DNA from: Nitrospirota bacterium | GTDB taxonomy: Bacteria > Nitrospirota > Nitrospiria > Nitrospirales > Nitrospiraceae | Length of the DNA: 64,000 nt | NCBI GenBank assembly: GCA_040755395.1 | Contig: JBFMAX010000002.1 | Location: 186,001-250,000 of the forward strand | Reading direction: 5' to 3' | In this document: piece by piece, positions 1 through 6,998 of the stretch | How the letters are laid out: each line of letters opens with the position of its first letter | How positions within the stretch are numbered: position 1 is the first letter of the stretch | Translations under genes and position numbers: made by a program | The notes under the pieces: generated by a model | The model's input: the letters and a program-made list of their open reading frames with translations, nothing else | What the model was told of the DNA's origin: nothing | Database searches by the model: none

Positions 1-2
1 GT

Positions 3-1469
3 TACCACGAGATTCACCGGACCGTCCTCGCGCGGTTCAGCGGCTCGATTTGCGGCGAGCACGGCGATGGGCGCGTGCGTGCGGAATACGTCCGCGCGAT
101 GTTCGGCGAGGAGCTGTACGAGCTGTTCGTCCGGGTCAAACGTGCGCTGGATCCGGCCGGCGTGCTCAATCCCGGCGTCAAGATCAGCGATGTCCCGTTC
201 ACTGAGCATATCGATTACGTCCGCCTGTCGAAGCCCTGCGCGACCTGCGCCAAGTGCAATTCGGTCTGCCCCGTGTACGATGTCTTCCAGTCTGAGGACA
301 TGAGCTCACGGGGTTGGTTCGAGATCGTCACGTCGAAGGATTATAGTTACCTCAACTCCAAGCGGGTGGTCGAAGCCTGCCTCAACTGCAAGTCCTGCCG
401 GACCATCTGCCCGGCCGGCGTGGACGTGGCCGACCTGATCCTCAAACGCCGAGCCGAGCATCCGAACCGGGCGGCCGGGTTGATCTTCAGGCTGCACGCG
501 CGGCCCTGGTTGTTCGAGCCTCTCCTCAAACTGGCCGCCCGCACCCAATGGCTGTGGGATCGGCCGGCCATGCGGGCCTGGCTGGAGCGCCTCTCGCGCC
601 CGTTCATGCGGCTGATCGCGGACCGCGCGCGGATTCCGCGCGAGATGGTCCTGCCGAAGCTCGCCGGCCGCCACCTGAGAGATCGATATCCGGAACTGGT
701 CAAGAGAGGAAGCGGCGATCAGGGAGGCGTCGCCTACTTTCATGGCTGCGCGGCCAACTATTTCGACGACGGCGTGGGCGATGCCGTCATCGCCGTGCTT
801 CGACGGCACGGCGTGGAACCGGCCCTGCCGCCGCAGCGCTGCTCAGGAACCCCGATTGAGACCTACGGCCATGTGGGGTTGGCCAAGGAAGGGGCGCGGT
901 TCAACCTGCAATCCCTTGCGCCGTATGACACGATCGTCACCGGCTGCGCCTCCTGCACGCTCATGCTGAAGGATTATCCCAAGCTGTTCGCGGAAGAGCC
1001 GGAGCGGCAGGCGGCCGAGCAGTTGGCCGGGAAGGTCATGCACATCTCGGAGTTTGTGGCGAAGTCTCCGAAGGCGCCGGCGGTTCGCGCTCCATTAACC
1101 GAGCCGCGCCGGGTGACCTATCATTCTTCCTGCCACCTGCGGGCGGCCGGCGTGACCAAAGAGCCACGGCGGATTCTCGCGGCGTTGCCCGGCGTCGAGT
1201 TCGTCGAAATGCAGGACGCCGATCGCTGCGCGGGCGGGGCGGGCACGTATGTGCTCAAGGACTACGACACGGCCCAGAAGATTTTCGAACGTAAGCGCCG
1301 GGCGATCGAGGAGAGCGGCGCGGAGATCGTGGCGACCAGTTGTCCGGCCTGCATGATCCAGTTGAACAACGGATTGCGAGGACGGACCCAGGTCAAGCAT
1401 ATAGCCCAGGTGCTTGAGGAGACCTATGACGCGGCGCAGGCTGATGCAAGACGGGAATCAGGGACCTGA
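3..1469 (+). CDS. FAD-binding / Fe-S-binding 2-hydroxyacid dehydrogenase, C-terminal part (5' end outside window)
   Basis: The frame is open from the first bases, so the gene starts upstream; about 488 residues are visible. The window opens in the C-terminal cap of a GlcD/Dld-type FAD oxidase, with the hallmark GEHGDG near base 55. Two [4Fe-4S] ferredoxin motifs follow (CATCAKCNSVCP, about bases 237-275, and CLNCKSCRTICP, about 379-414). Two cysteine-rich CCG domains come next, with the pairs CASC/SCHL and CAGG/SCPAC. This order equals GlcD fused to GlcF, as in YdiJ-like and other D-2-hydroxyacid (lactate/glycolate) dehydrogenases. Those enzymes oxidise a 2-hydroxyacid with FAD and pass electrons through the clusters to a membrane acceptor. 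The substrate cannot be told from this part. The stop codon overlaps the next start (ATGA), implying coupling to the heme peptide. Confidence 0.85.
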   Translation, partial: YHEIHRTVLARFSGSICGEHGDGRVRAEYVRAMFGEELYELFVRVKRALDPAGVLNPGVKISDVPFTEHIDYVRLSKPCATCAKCNSVCPVYDVFQSEDMSSRGWFEIVTSKDYSYLNSKRVVEACLNCKSCRTICPAGVDVADLILKRRAEHPNRAAGLIFRLHARPWLFEPLLKLAARTQWLWDRPAMRAWLERLSRPFMRLIADRARIPREMVLPKLAGRHLRDRYPELVKRGSGDQGGVAYFHGCAANYFDDGVGDAVIAVLRRHGVEPALPPQRCSGTPIETYGHVGLAKEGARFNLQSLAPYDTIVTGCASCTLMLKDYPKLFAEEPERQAAEQLAGKVMHISEFVAKSPKAPAVRAPLTEPRRVTYHSSCHLRAAGVTKEPRRILAALPGVEFVEMQDADRCAGGAGTYVLKDYDTAQKIFERKRRAIEESGAEIVATSCPACMIQLNNGLRGRTQVKHIAQVLEETYDAAQADARRESGT

Positions 1470-1702
1470 TGTTCAAGAAAGCGGATTGGATCTTCGTCGC
1501 CCTGGCCGTCCTGATCGTCGTCGGTGTCTCGCTGTTGCCGTCGCCGCGCGACCAAAACCCTGCGGTGCCCGGCACGCCGGACCACCAGGCGCTGATCGCC
1601 GAACCGGATTGTCTCCGCTGCCACGTCGCCGGCGGTGTCCGACCCTTGCCCGCCCGGCATCCGAAGCGGCAAGATTGCTTTCGGTGCCACCGGCGGATGT
1701 GA
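1469..1702 (+). CDS. small membrane-anchored di-heme c-type cytochrome-like peptide
   Basis: A 77-residue protein has one N-terminal hydrophobic segment (about residues 7-24) that can act as an uncleaved anchor or signal. A short periplasmic domain follows with two heme c motifs, CLRCH and CFRCH. Extra histidines (DHQ, ARH) could act as distal ligands. Its start overlaps the stop of the upstream FAD/Fe-S dehydrogenase by four bases, so the two are probably made together. The peptide may take electrons from that enzyme or hand them to the quinone/cytochrome pool; that role is inferred from position. It resembles an isolated NapC/NrfH-like or cytochrome c7-like fragment but is too short to assign to a named family. 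Confidence 0.7.
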   Translation: MFKKADWIFVALAVLIVVGVSLLPSPRDQNPAVPGTPDHQALIAEPDCLRCHVAGGVRPLPARHPKRQDCFRCHRRM

Positions 1703-1705
1703 GGA

Positions 1706-1852
1706 AGAAGGGTATCGGGGTAGCGGGATAATGAGAGGGATAGCGGGATAACTGGGTAACGGCGTTATGAGGAGGAGACGGTGATAGCGGTATCCCGGTA
1801 GCCCCTTACCCCGGTACCCTGTTATCCGACTACCCCGTTACGCCGATATCGT
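1706..1852. repeat. intergenic degenerate direct and inverted repeats (GGGGTAGCGGGATAA-type units)
   Basis: The spacer between the di-heme peptide and the MoaD-like gene is built of related units. The left half carries GGTAGCGGGATAA-like copies (about 1720-1732 and 1740-1752). The right half carries their reverse complements (about 1797-1806, 1812-1828 and 1829-1840). The whole can fold into a long imperfect hairpin. No protein-coding signal was seen. Confidence 0.6.
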
Positions 1853-1867
1853 TGAAATGGAGTAGAG

Positions 1868-2146
1868 ATGGTGACCGTGTTGTTGTTCGGGCTCACGCTG
1901 CGCGACAGCGTGGGAGAATCGGAACTGGAAGTGGAAATCAGCGGGCCGATGTCCGTGAAAAAGCTGATCGAGGCCAATCAGGAGCGGTTGGCCGGCCTTG
2001 TTCCCTTCATGAACAGAGGGGAACTGCTGGTCACCGTCAACAAGAAAGTCGGGACGCTCGATTCGACCGTGAAAGACGGGGACACCGTCAAGCTCACCCA
2101 TCAATTCAATCCCTCCTACGAAGGCGCCCGCTGGCATAATCCCTAA
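1868..2146 (+). CDS. MoaD/ThiS-family beta-grasp protein without a terminal Gly-Gly
   Basis: The 92-residue product has the pattern of MoaD/ThiS ubiquitin-like sulfur carriers. It begins with a short beta strand (VTVLLFGLTLRD), has a central helix with leucines, then the GELLVTVN strand and the late KDGDTVKLTHQF hairpin typical of the fold. Classic carriers end in GG for adenylation and thiocarboxylation; this one ends in RWHNP. It may therefore be a non-carrier relative or need processing. GGAG lies about 6 bases before the ATG. It stands alone between a repeat-filled spacer and the convergent hrpB gene, with no molybdopterin or thiamin genes beside it. Family level is moderately sure; function is unknown. 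Confidence 0.6.
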   Translation: MVTVLLFGLTLRDSVGESELEVEISGPMSVKKLIEANQERLAGLVPFMNRGELLVTVNKKVGTLDSTVKDGDTVKLTHQFNPSYEGARWHNP

Positions 2147-2190
2147 AGAAAAGCCAGGCGAGAGGCGAAAGGCTAGAGGCTAGGGGCTGA
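2147..2190. repeat. intergenic GGCTAGAGGC-family repeat
   Basis: Purine-rich spacer between convergent genes carrying GGCGAGAGGC and GGCTAGAGGC units. The same units occur at 15087-15150, 20357-20400 and inside hrpB (3281-3327). Confidence 0.55.
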
Positions 2191-2194
2191 GAAG

Positions 2195-4744
2195 CTACGC
2201 GCGGCGTGATGTCCGGCTCGTCGGCCGGGCAGCCAACGGATCGTCGGGCCAGTGGTGTTTGGGATACCTGCCGCGCAATTCTTTCCGCACGTCCCGATAG
2301 CCCGAAGCCCAGAAATTGCCGAGGTCCTGGGTGACCTGCACCGGCCGGCCGGCTGGCGAGAGCAAGTGCACCATGACAGGGACTTTGCCGTCCGCGATGC
2401 GGGGGGTCTCGCGGCAGCCGAACATCTCCTGCAGCCGGACCGGCAGCACAGGGACGTCGCCCGCTTCGTAGTCCAGCCGGATGCGGGACCCGCTCGGCAC
2501 GACGAGATGGGTGGGCGCGAGCCGGTCGAGCCGTCGTTGTTGCTCCCGGGTCAGCAAAGCCTGCAAGGGACCGGCGAGATCGAGGCGCTGTAAGGCATCG
2601 AGCCGGGTCACGCCGTCCAGGAACGGTCCCAGCCAGTGTTCCAGGCCGTCAAACAGCGCCTCGTCGGAAACGTCGGGCCAGCCGGACGCGGCGCCCTCCA
2701 CCCGGCGCAGAAAAGCGACCCGCGCCCGCCATTGCCGCAACTCCTTGGTCCAGGGCAAAGAGGCCAGGCCCATCCGGCGAAGACCCTGCAGCAGCGTCGC
2801 GGTGATCTGCGCAGGGGCGGGATGTGAAATCGGCTGGTCCGCCAGCACCAGTTCGCCGAGCCGGCGTTGCCGCCGGGCCTGCACCGCTTGTGTCCGATCG
2901 TCCCACCACAGGGTCTCCACGTCCCGAATCTGATCGCCGCAGGAGGTTTCGAGATCCTCCCGCGACACGGGCGCGGCCAGATCAATTCTCGCCCACTGGG
3001 CGCCGGCGTCCAAGTCGGCAATGACGAGATAGTCCTCCGACGCGAGGGGCTCCGGTTGCGGAAAAGAGGCGCCACGACCGTTGGCCAACAGGTATCGGCG
3101 ATCGGTCCCGCGCTGGCGTTGCGCGATCCGGTCCGGGTAGGCGAAGGCCAGCAAGACGCCGAGCCGCTCGAGATCGCCGCTCTCAGAGGCCGGCACCCGG
3201 AGTTGTCGTCGCCACTGTTCCGCCACGCGCCGCACGCGTTGACAGGCCGACCGGTCAACGCCGGCGCCGGGCGGCCCTTCCAACTTCCTGTCCCCCCTTG
3301 CCCCTTGCCTCTCGCCCCTCGCTTGGACTTCATGCAACACATCCAGCCGCAGCCGAAGATCCGCGTTTCGCCACCCGGGCTGGCTCCGCAGAAGATCCCG
3401 CTCGCTGAGCAAGGCCGCCACCTCGCAGGCGAGGCCGCCGAGATCGAGGGGGATCGCGTTCAGGATCATGTGCGCGAGGCGCGGATGCAGCCCCAGCTCC
3501 GCCATCTGCCGGCCATGCGGCGTGATCCGCCCCCGGTCATCCAGCGCGCCCAGACGTGTGAGCAGGTCCTTCGCCTGAGCGACAGCTCCGGCCGGCGGAG
3601 AGTCCGGCCAGGACAGGGCGTAGGGATCGGCGGCGCCCCAGGCCGCGAGTTCCAGCAGCATCGGGGCGAGGTCGGCATCCAAGATCTCGGGCGGCCGCCG
3701 CGCGGCCAGCGTCTGCTGCTCTACGGCGGTCCACAGGCGGTAGCATACGCCGGGTTCCAGTCGTCCGGCTCGGCCGCGACGTTGCTCGGCCGAATCCTGG
3801 GTCACCCGGATGGTCTCCAGCCGGGTGAGACCGGTGCGTGGATCGAACCGCGGCGTGCGCAAGAAGCCGGCGTCGATGACGACCCGAATCCCGTCGATCG
3901 TCAGGCTGGTCTCCGCGATTGAGGTGGCCAGGACGATCTTGCGCGCGCCCGGCGCCGCCGGCCTGATCGCCAGGTCTTGCGCTTCTTGCGGCAGGTCGCC
4001 GTGCAACGGCGCAACGACGGCGGTGGGATCGAGGCGGGCTTCCTGCAGGCGCCGTTCCACCCGCCTGATTTCGGCCATGCCGGGTAGGAACACGAGGAGG
4101 CTGCCCTGCTCCTGCTGCAGGGCGCGCCGAATGATCCGAACCATCTCTTGGTCCAGCGGTCCGGAGACCGGACGGTCCAGGTAGCGGGTGTCCACCGGAA
4201 ACAGGCGTCCTTCGCAGGCGATCACCGGAGCGTGGTCCAGCAGGTCTGCGACCTTTTCGCAATCCAACGTGGCCGACATGACGAGCAGGCGAAGGTCCGG
4301 ACGAAAGAGGCGCTGCGCTTCGAGACACAGGGCGAGCCCGAGGTCCGCGTGCAGACTTCGCTCGTGGAACTCGTCGAAGATGACGATTCCATACTCGGCG
4401 AGGGACGGATCGTGCTGCAACAGACGGGTGAGGATGCCTTCGGTCACGACCTCGATGCGCGTCGTCGGCCCGACCTTCGTATCGAGGCGCATGCGATAGC
4501 CGACCGTCCGGCCGACTGTTTCGCCGAGCGTCACGGCCATAAAGTGCGCGGCCGCGCGCGCCGCGAGGCGGCGGGGTTCCAGCATGATGATCCGCCGGCC
4601 CTGCAGCCACGGCTCATCGAGCAAGGCCGGCGGCACGCGGGTCGTCTTCCCCGCGCCGGGCGGTGCGGTCAGGACCGCGGTTCGACCGTTTCCCAACGCG
4701 CGGCGGAGACTCGGGAGGCTGTTCTCGATCGGCAGCGGATCCAT
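2195..4744 (-). CDS. hrpB: ATP-dependent RNA helicase HrpB
   Basis: The 849-residue protein is close to the usual HrpB length. Its helicase core begins at the N-terminus: Walker A APPGAGKTT at residues 27-35, DEFH (DExH box) at 124-127, then a SAT motif and the QRRGRAGR motif VI. The helicase-associated and HrpB-specific C-terminal regions follow. HrpB is a DEAH-type helicase of poorly defined role; E. coli HrpA acts in mRNA processing and rescue of stalled ribosomes, and HrpB is its relative. Residues about 470-490 are an unusual Gly/Arg/Gln-rich insert encoded by DNA of the intergenic repeat type (bases 3281-3327). The gene is convergent with the MoaD-like gene. Confidence 0.93.
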   Translation of the reverse strand: MDPLPIENSLPSLRRALGNGRTAVLTAPPGAGKTTRVPPALLDEPWLQGRRIIMLEPRRLAARAAAHFMAVTLGETVGRTVGYRMRLDTKVGPTTRIEVVTEGILTRLLQHDPSLAEYGIVIFDEFHERSLHADLGLALCLEAQRLFRPDLRLLVMSATLDCEKVADLLDHAPVIACEGRLFPVDTRYLDRPVSGPLDQEMVRIIRRALQQEQGSLLVFLPGMAEIRRVERRLQEARLDPTAVVAPLHGDLPQEAQDLAIRPAAPGARKIVLATSIAETSLTIDGIRVVIDAGFLRTPRFDPRTGLTRLETIRVTQDSAEQRRGRAGRLEPGVCYRLWTAVEQQTLAARRPPEILDADLAPMLLELAAWGAADPYALSWPDSPPAGAVAQAKDLLTRLGALDDRGRITPHGRQMAELGLHPRLAHMILNAIPLDLGGLACEVAALLSERDLLRSQPGWRNADLRLRLDVLHEVQARGERQGARGDRKLEGPPGAGVDRSACQRVRRVAEQWRRQLRVPASESGDLERLGVLLAFAYPDRIAQRQRGTDRRYLLANGRGASFPQPEPLASEDYLVIADLDAGAQWARIDLAAPVSREDLETSCGDQIRDVETLWWDDRTQAVQARRQRRLGELVLADQPISHPAPAQITATLLQGLRRMGLASLPWTKELRQWRARVAFLRRVEGAASGWPDVSDEALFDGLEHWLGPFLDGVTRLDALQRLDLAGPLQALLTREQQRRLDRLAPTHLVVPSGSRIRLDYEAGDVPVLPVRLQEMFGCRETPRIADGKVPVMVHLLSPAGRPVQVTQDLGNFWASGYRDVRKELRGRYPKHHWPDDPLAARPTSRTSRRA
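3281..3327. repeat. intergenic-type repeat lying in frame inside hrpB
   Basis: On the minus strand this segment reads as tandem GCGAGRGGC/AAGGGGC units. Bases 3300-3315 match 15087-15102 exactly over 16 bases (GCGAGAGGCAAGGGGC, opposite strand). It adds a low-complexity stretch to HrpB without a frameshift. Confidence 0.6.
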
Positions 4745-4850
4745 GAAGGGGATTCGGCCACGTCCAGGTCGTCACGGGAGACTGTACCAGAAGTGTCCGC
4801 CTTTCTGCTGCTGAATGAAGGGGCCGGCCGCCGGCACGACGCTGTCGGCG

Positions 4851-4890
4851 CTACCCTCACCCTTCTCCCGCCAGCGGAGAGGGAAAACAT
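4851..4890. repeat. CCCTCACCC / GGAGAGGG palindromic intergenic repeat
   Basis: The hrpB upstream spacer holds a CCCTCACCC-TTCTCCC-gcca-GGAGAGGG palindrome related to elements at 27179-27232 and 28308-28362. From 4929 to 4962 it continues into GGATGGCTGGCGGCTGATGG-type short tandem units. Elements of this look are common in many high-GC bacterial spacers. Confidence 0.5.
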
Positions 4891-4956
4891 TCTACCCCTC
4901 GGGAGCGAGGGATGTATGGGTGGTGAAACGGATGGCTGGCGGCTGATGGCGGATGG

Positions 4957-5598
4957 CTATTTCCGCGATGTTCGGGCCAGGGAGGCCCAAGTCTTGGGAC
5001 CGACAATGCCGTCGGGCTTGAGCCCGTGCGTCCGCTGGAATCGGATCACGGCGGCCCTGGTCGCCGCTCCATAAATTCCATCCGCCTGGACGGGCCTGTT
5101 GTGTTGGCGCAGCCGGGTCTGGACGGCGCGCACGTCGGTCCCGCGCATGGGCGGGGATTGGAGACGCAACAGGCGCGCTCCCGGGAACGCCGCAGCTATC
5201 CGGCCGGCCCTGATTCCGCCGGAACGAAAGCCGTCTGCGCGGGACGAGCGAAGAGAGGCGGGGCGGGTCACCGGGCGATCGGCTTTTGCAGCCGGCGCCT
5301 GTTCGAGGGCGGCCACGCGTCGTTGAAGGTCACGGTTGCGTTGCGCCAGCGTCGCGGCGTGGCGCGTAAGCTCTTTGTGGCGACGATCCGCTTCCCTGAG
5401 CCGCCGGTCCAGGTCGTCCCGCTCATCCCAGGCCTCCTCAACCATACTCCGCAGTTCTTCGATCTGCGCTTGGAGGGCGGGGGGCCAATAGTCACAGCCG
5501 GCAAACACGGTTAGGAGCGGGACGGCAACCGCCAGAGGAAGCCACGGGCGGGCGAACGATTGACGCGACGGCGATGGAAGGGGTCCTGTCCTAGGCAT
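4957..5598 (-). CDS. lipoprotein with coiled coil and C-terminal peptidoglycan-binding domain
   Basis: The 213-residue product starts at the ATG at 5598. It begins with a signal peptide that ends in the lipobox VFAGC, followed directly by DYWPPALQAQIEEL. A strongly charged heptad region (about residues 45-110) predicts a coiled coil, then a basic linker. The C-terminus is a PG_binding_1 domain with DVRAVQTRLRQ, DGIYGAATRAAV and DGIVGPKTW. It is likely an envelope lipoprotein tethering the membrane to peptidoglycan. The sequence after the lipobox Cys is almost identical to that of the lipoprotein at 38678-39097. The start overlaps the end of the upstream 106-residue gene by 8 bases. A longer frame extends to 6003 but lacks gene-like sequence before the signal peptide. 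Confidence 0.75.
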   Translation of the reverse strand: MPRTGPLPSPSRQSFARPWLPLAVAVPLLTVFAGCDYWPPALQAQIEELRSMVEEAWDERDDLDRRLREADRRHKELTRHAATLAQRNRDLQRRVAALEQAPAAKADRPVTRPASLRSSRADGFRSGGIRAGRIAAAFPGARLLRLQSPPMRGTDVRAVQTRLRQHNRPVQADGIYGAATRAAVIRFQRTHGLKPDGIVGPKTWASLARTSRK

Positions 5599-5911
5599 GG
5601 ACCGGCCCTGTGCCGGACGGGTTCGCAGCGGTTGCGACGGCGTTCTTGGTCGGATGGGAGCGGGTCGTATAGCGGACAGCCAGGATGGAGGACAGAGGAC
5701 AGGCGAACCATTCGTCGCCTGCCGGATTTCTCCAGGTCGCGCCGAGCTCGGAAAGCCGGGAGGCGGCGCCGCCGCCGAGCACGGTTCTGTCGCCCGCCTT
5801 GAACTGATAGGTGCCGATCTCGAACGAGGATGGTTCGACTGGATGCCAGTTTCCGTCCGCCAACAGCACGGCCGCAATCCGGTCCGCCTCGATCGCCAAA
5901 CGCTCTCCCAT
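5591..5911 (-). CDS. conserved-looking hypothetical protein, 106 residues
   Basis: This soluble protein of unknown function is rich in alternating hydrophobic residues (RIAAVLLADGNWHPVEPSS), which suggests a small beta-rich domain. It has no signal peptide or membrane helix and no known motif. Its last codons overlap the ATG of the downstream lipoprotein by 8 bases, which supports real translation and coupling. It heads the short minus-strand pair with the peptidoglycan-binding lipoprotein. Confidence 0.6.
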   Translation of the reverse strand: MGERLAIEADRIAAVLLADGNWHPVEPSSFEIGTYQFKAGDRTVLGGGAASRLSELGATWRNPAGDEWFACPLSSILAVRYTTRSHPTKNAVATAANPSGTGPVHA

Positions 5912-6009
5912 TCTGTCTCTCCCTGACGTGTCGTCGTCATCGTTCCGACCGCCTCGATCTGCTCGGGAGCAAGCCGGTTCGTTGGGTGCCTGGTGAGCAA
6001 CATGCCTGT

Positions 6010-6093
6010 TCAGGGGTCCCTGGTCGGCGCCCGGCTCTTCCGGCGGTACAGGATCAAGAGGAGCAAGGCCACGGTGACAACCACGATCACCAT
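6010..6093 (-). CDS. possible 27-residue single-helix membrane microprotein
   Basis: An ATG one base after the FKBP stop codon opens a 27-codon frame. It encodes a hydrophobic segment (VIVVVTVALLLLILY) followed by a positively charged tail (RRKSRAPTRDP). This fits the positive-inside rule for a one-pass inner-membrane microprotein. There is no separate ribosome binding site, so it would rely on translational coupling to the FKBP gene. Evidence is composition and position only. Confidence 0.35.
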   Translation of the reverse strand: MVIVVVTVALLLLILYRRKSRAPTRDP

Positions 6094-6094
6094 G

Positions 6095-6580
6095 TCAGGA
6101 GACCCGTGACGGAGACCGGCCGTTGCCGGGGGCTCCCGATACCGGCCTATCCGGGATGGCGAGCAATTCGACATGCAGGATCAGGTCCTGGCCCGCCAGC
6201 CGATGGTTGGCGTCAAGGGTCACGGTGTCTCCGTTCAGTTCCACGATCCTCATGTGGATCACTTCGCCGTCGGTTCGGCGGACCTCCAGACCCAGCCCGA
6301 CCTCCGGCTTCACGTCCTGCGCCAGGAGCCACGAGCGTTCGACTCTGCATCGAAGCTCTTCCCGATACGGTCCGAACGCGAGTTGGCAGGGGACCTTTTC
6401 GGTTTTGGATTCACCCGGCGTCATGTCGAGCACCAGGTGTTCCAGGCCAGCAAGAACCTTCCCCTGTCCGACGGTAAAGAGCAAGGGACCGCTCAGCAAG
6501 GACGAATCGACGAGGGTGCCGTCTTCCAACCATCCGGTGTATTCGATTTGCACCGTGTCTCCCCAGTTCACGCGTTGCAT
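6095..6580 (-). CDS. FKBP-type peptidyl-prolyl cis-trans isomerase, SlyD-like
   Basis: The 161-residue protein has the SlyD/FKBP layout: VNWGDTVQIEYTGWLEDGTLVDSS at the start, LLFTVGQGKVLAGLEHLVLDM, an insert-in-flap region, and the VTLDANHRLAGQDLILHVELL end shared by SlyD-type FKBPs, where ANHPLAGK/D is the signature. It catalyses proline isomerisation and may act as a chaperone. There is no signal peptide, so it is likely cytoplasmic. The His-rich metal-binding tail of E. coli SlyD is missing. The start at 6580 is chosen because GGAGGAGG precedes it; 16 more upstream codons are possible but lack a site. Confidence 0.88.
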   Translation of the reverse strand: MQRVNWGDTVQIEYTGWLEDGTLVDSSLLSGPLLFTVGQGKVLAGLEHLVLDMTPGESKTEKVPCQLAFGPYREELRCRVERSWLLAQDVKPEVGLGLEVRRTDGEVIHMRIVELNGDTVTLDANHRLAGQDLILHVELLAIPDRPVSGAPGNGRSPSRVS

Positions 6581-6646
6581 GGCCTCCTCCTGCACTCTGG
6601 CGACGGCCCGGCCGGGATGAATGAACACGCAACGGGCGCGCCGGGC

Positions 6647-6868
6647 TCAGCATTCTTCTCCTTCGTCCAGGTGGTGCTCGAAACAGGTCTTGTGCCACAG
6701 GCGCGTAGAGGGCGATGGTCCCGAATCCCCTGTGTTCCGCTCCTCGATCTCTTCAACCTCTTCAACGGCCGATTGGTCGCCGGGGCTGACAGGCTTTCCG
6801 CAAAAGACACAGGATCGGAGACGCGCACGATCCTGGCGCGCGCTGCTGCGACGAGTGGTGATGGCCAT
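6647..6868 (-). CDS. small zinc-ribbon-like protein
   Basis: A 73-residue protein carries CVFCGKP near residue 20 and a distal WHKTCFEHH near the C-terminus, giving a plausible C2-CH or C3H zinc site. An acidic linker (EEVEEIEER) lies between them. The start at 6868 has AGGAG about 9 bases upstream; earlier in-frame starts look spurious. It lies between the FKBP gene and the degenerate response regulator on the same strand. The function is not recognised. Confidence 0.6.
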   Translation of the reverse strand: MAITTRRSSARQDRARLRSCVFCGKPVSPGDQSAVEEVEEIEERNTGDSGPSPSTRLWHKTCFEHHLDEGEEC

Positions 6869-6998
6869 CAGGATGCTCCTTCCCCTCCCGGACCGGTGGA
6901 TTTCAATTGCCGTCTGTGTCGAGCGCCGGACCACGGCAGCGGCGACGCAGGCCGGATCACACGGCGGCGATCCGGGGCCGCGACGTCGAACGTTCAAG

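Noticed and set aside
1815-1827. TACCCTGTTATCC, a 13-base match to part of the I-SceI homing site
   Set aside because: The full 18-bp site is not matched, no intron or endonuclease gene is near, and the sequence is explained by the repeat units of this spacer.
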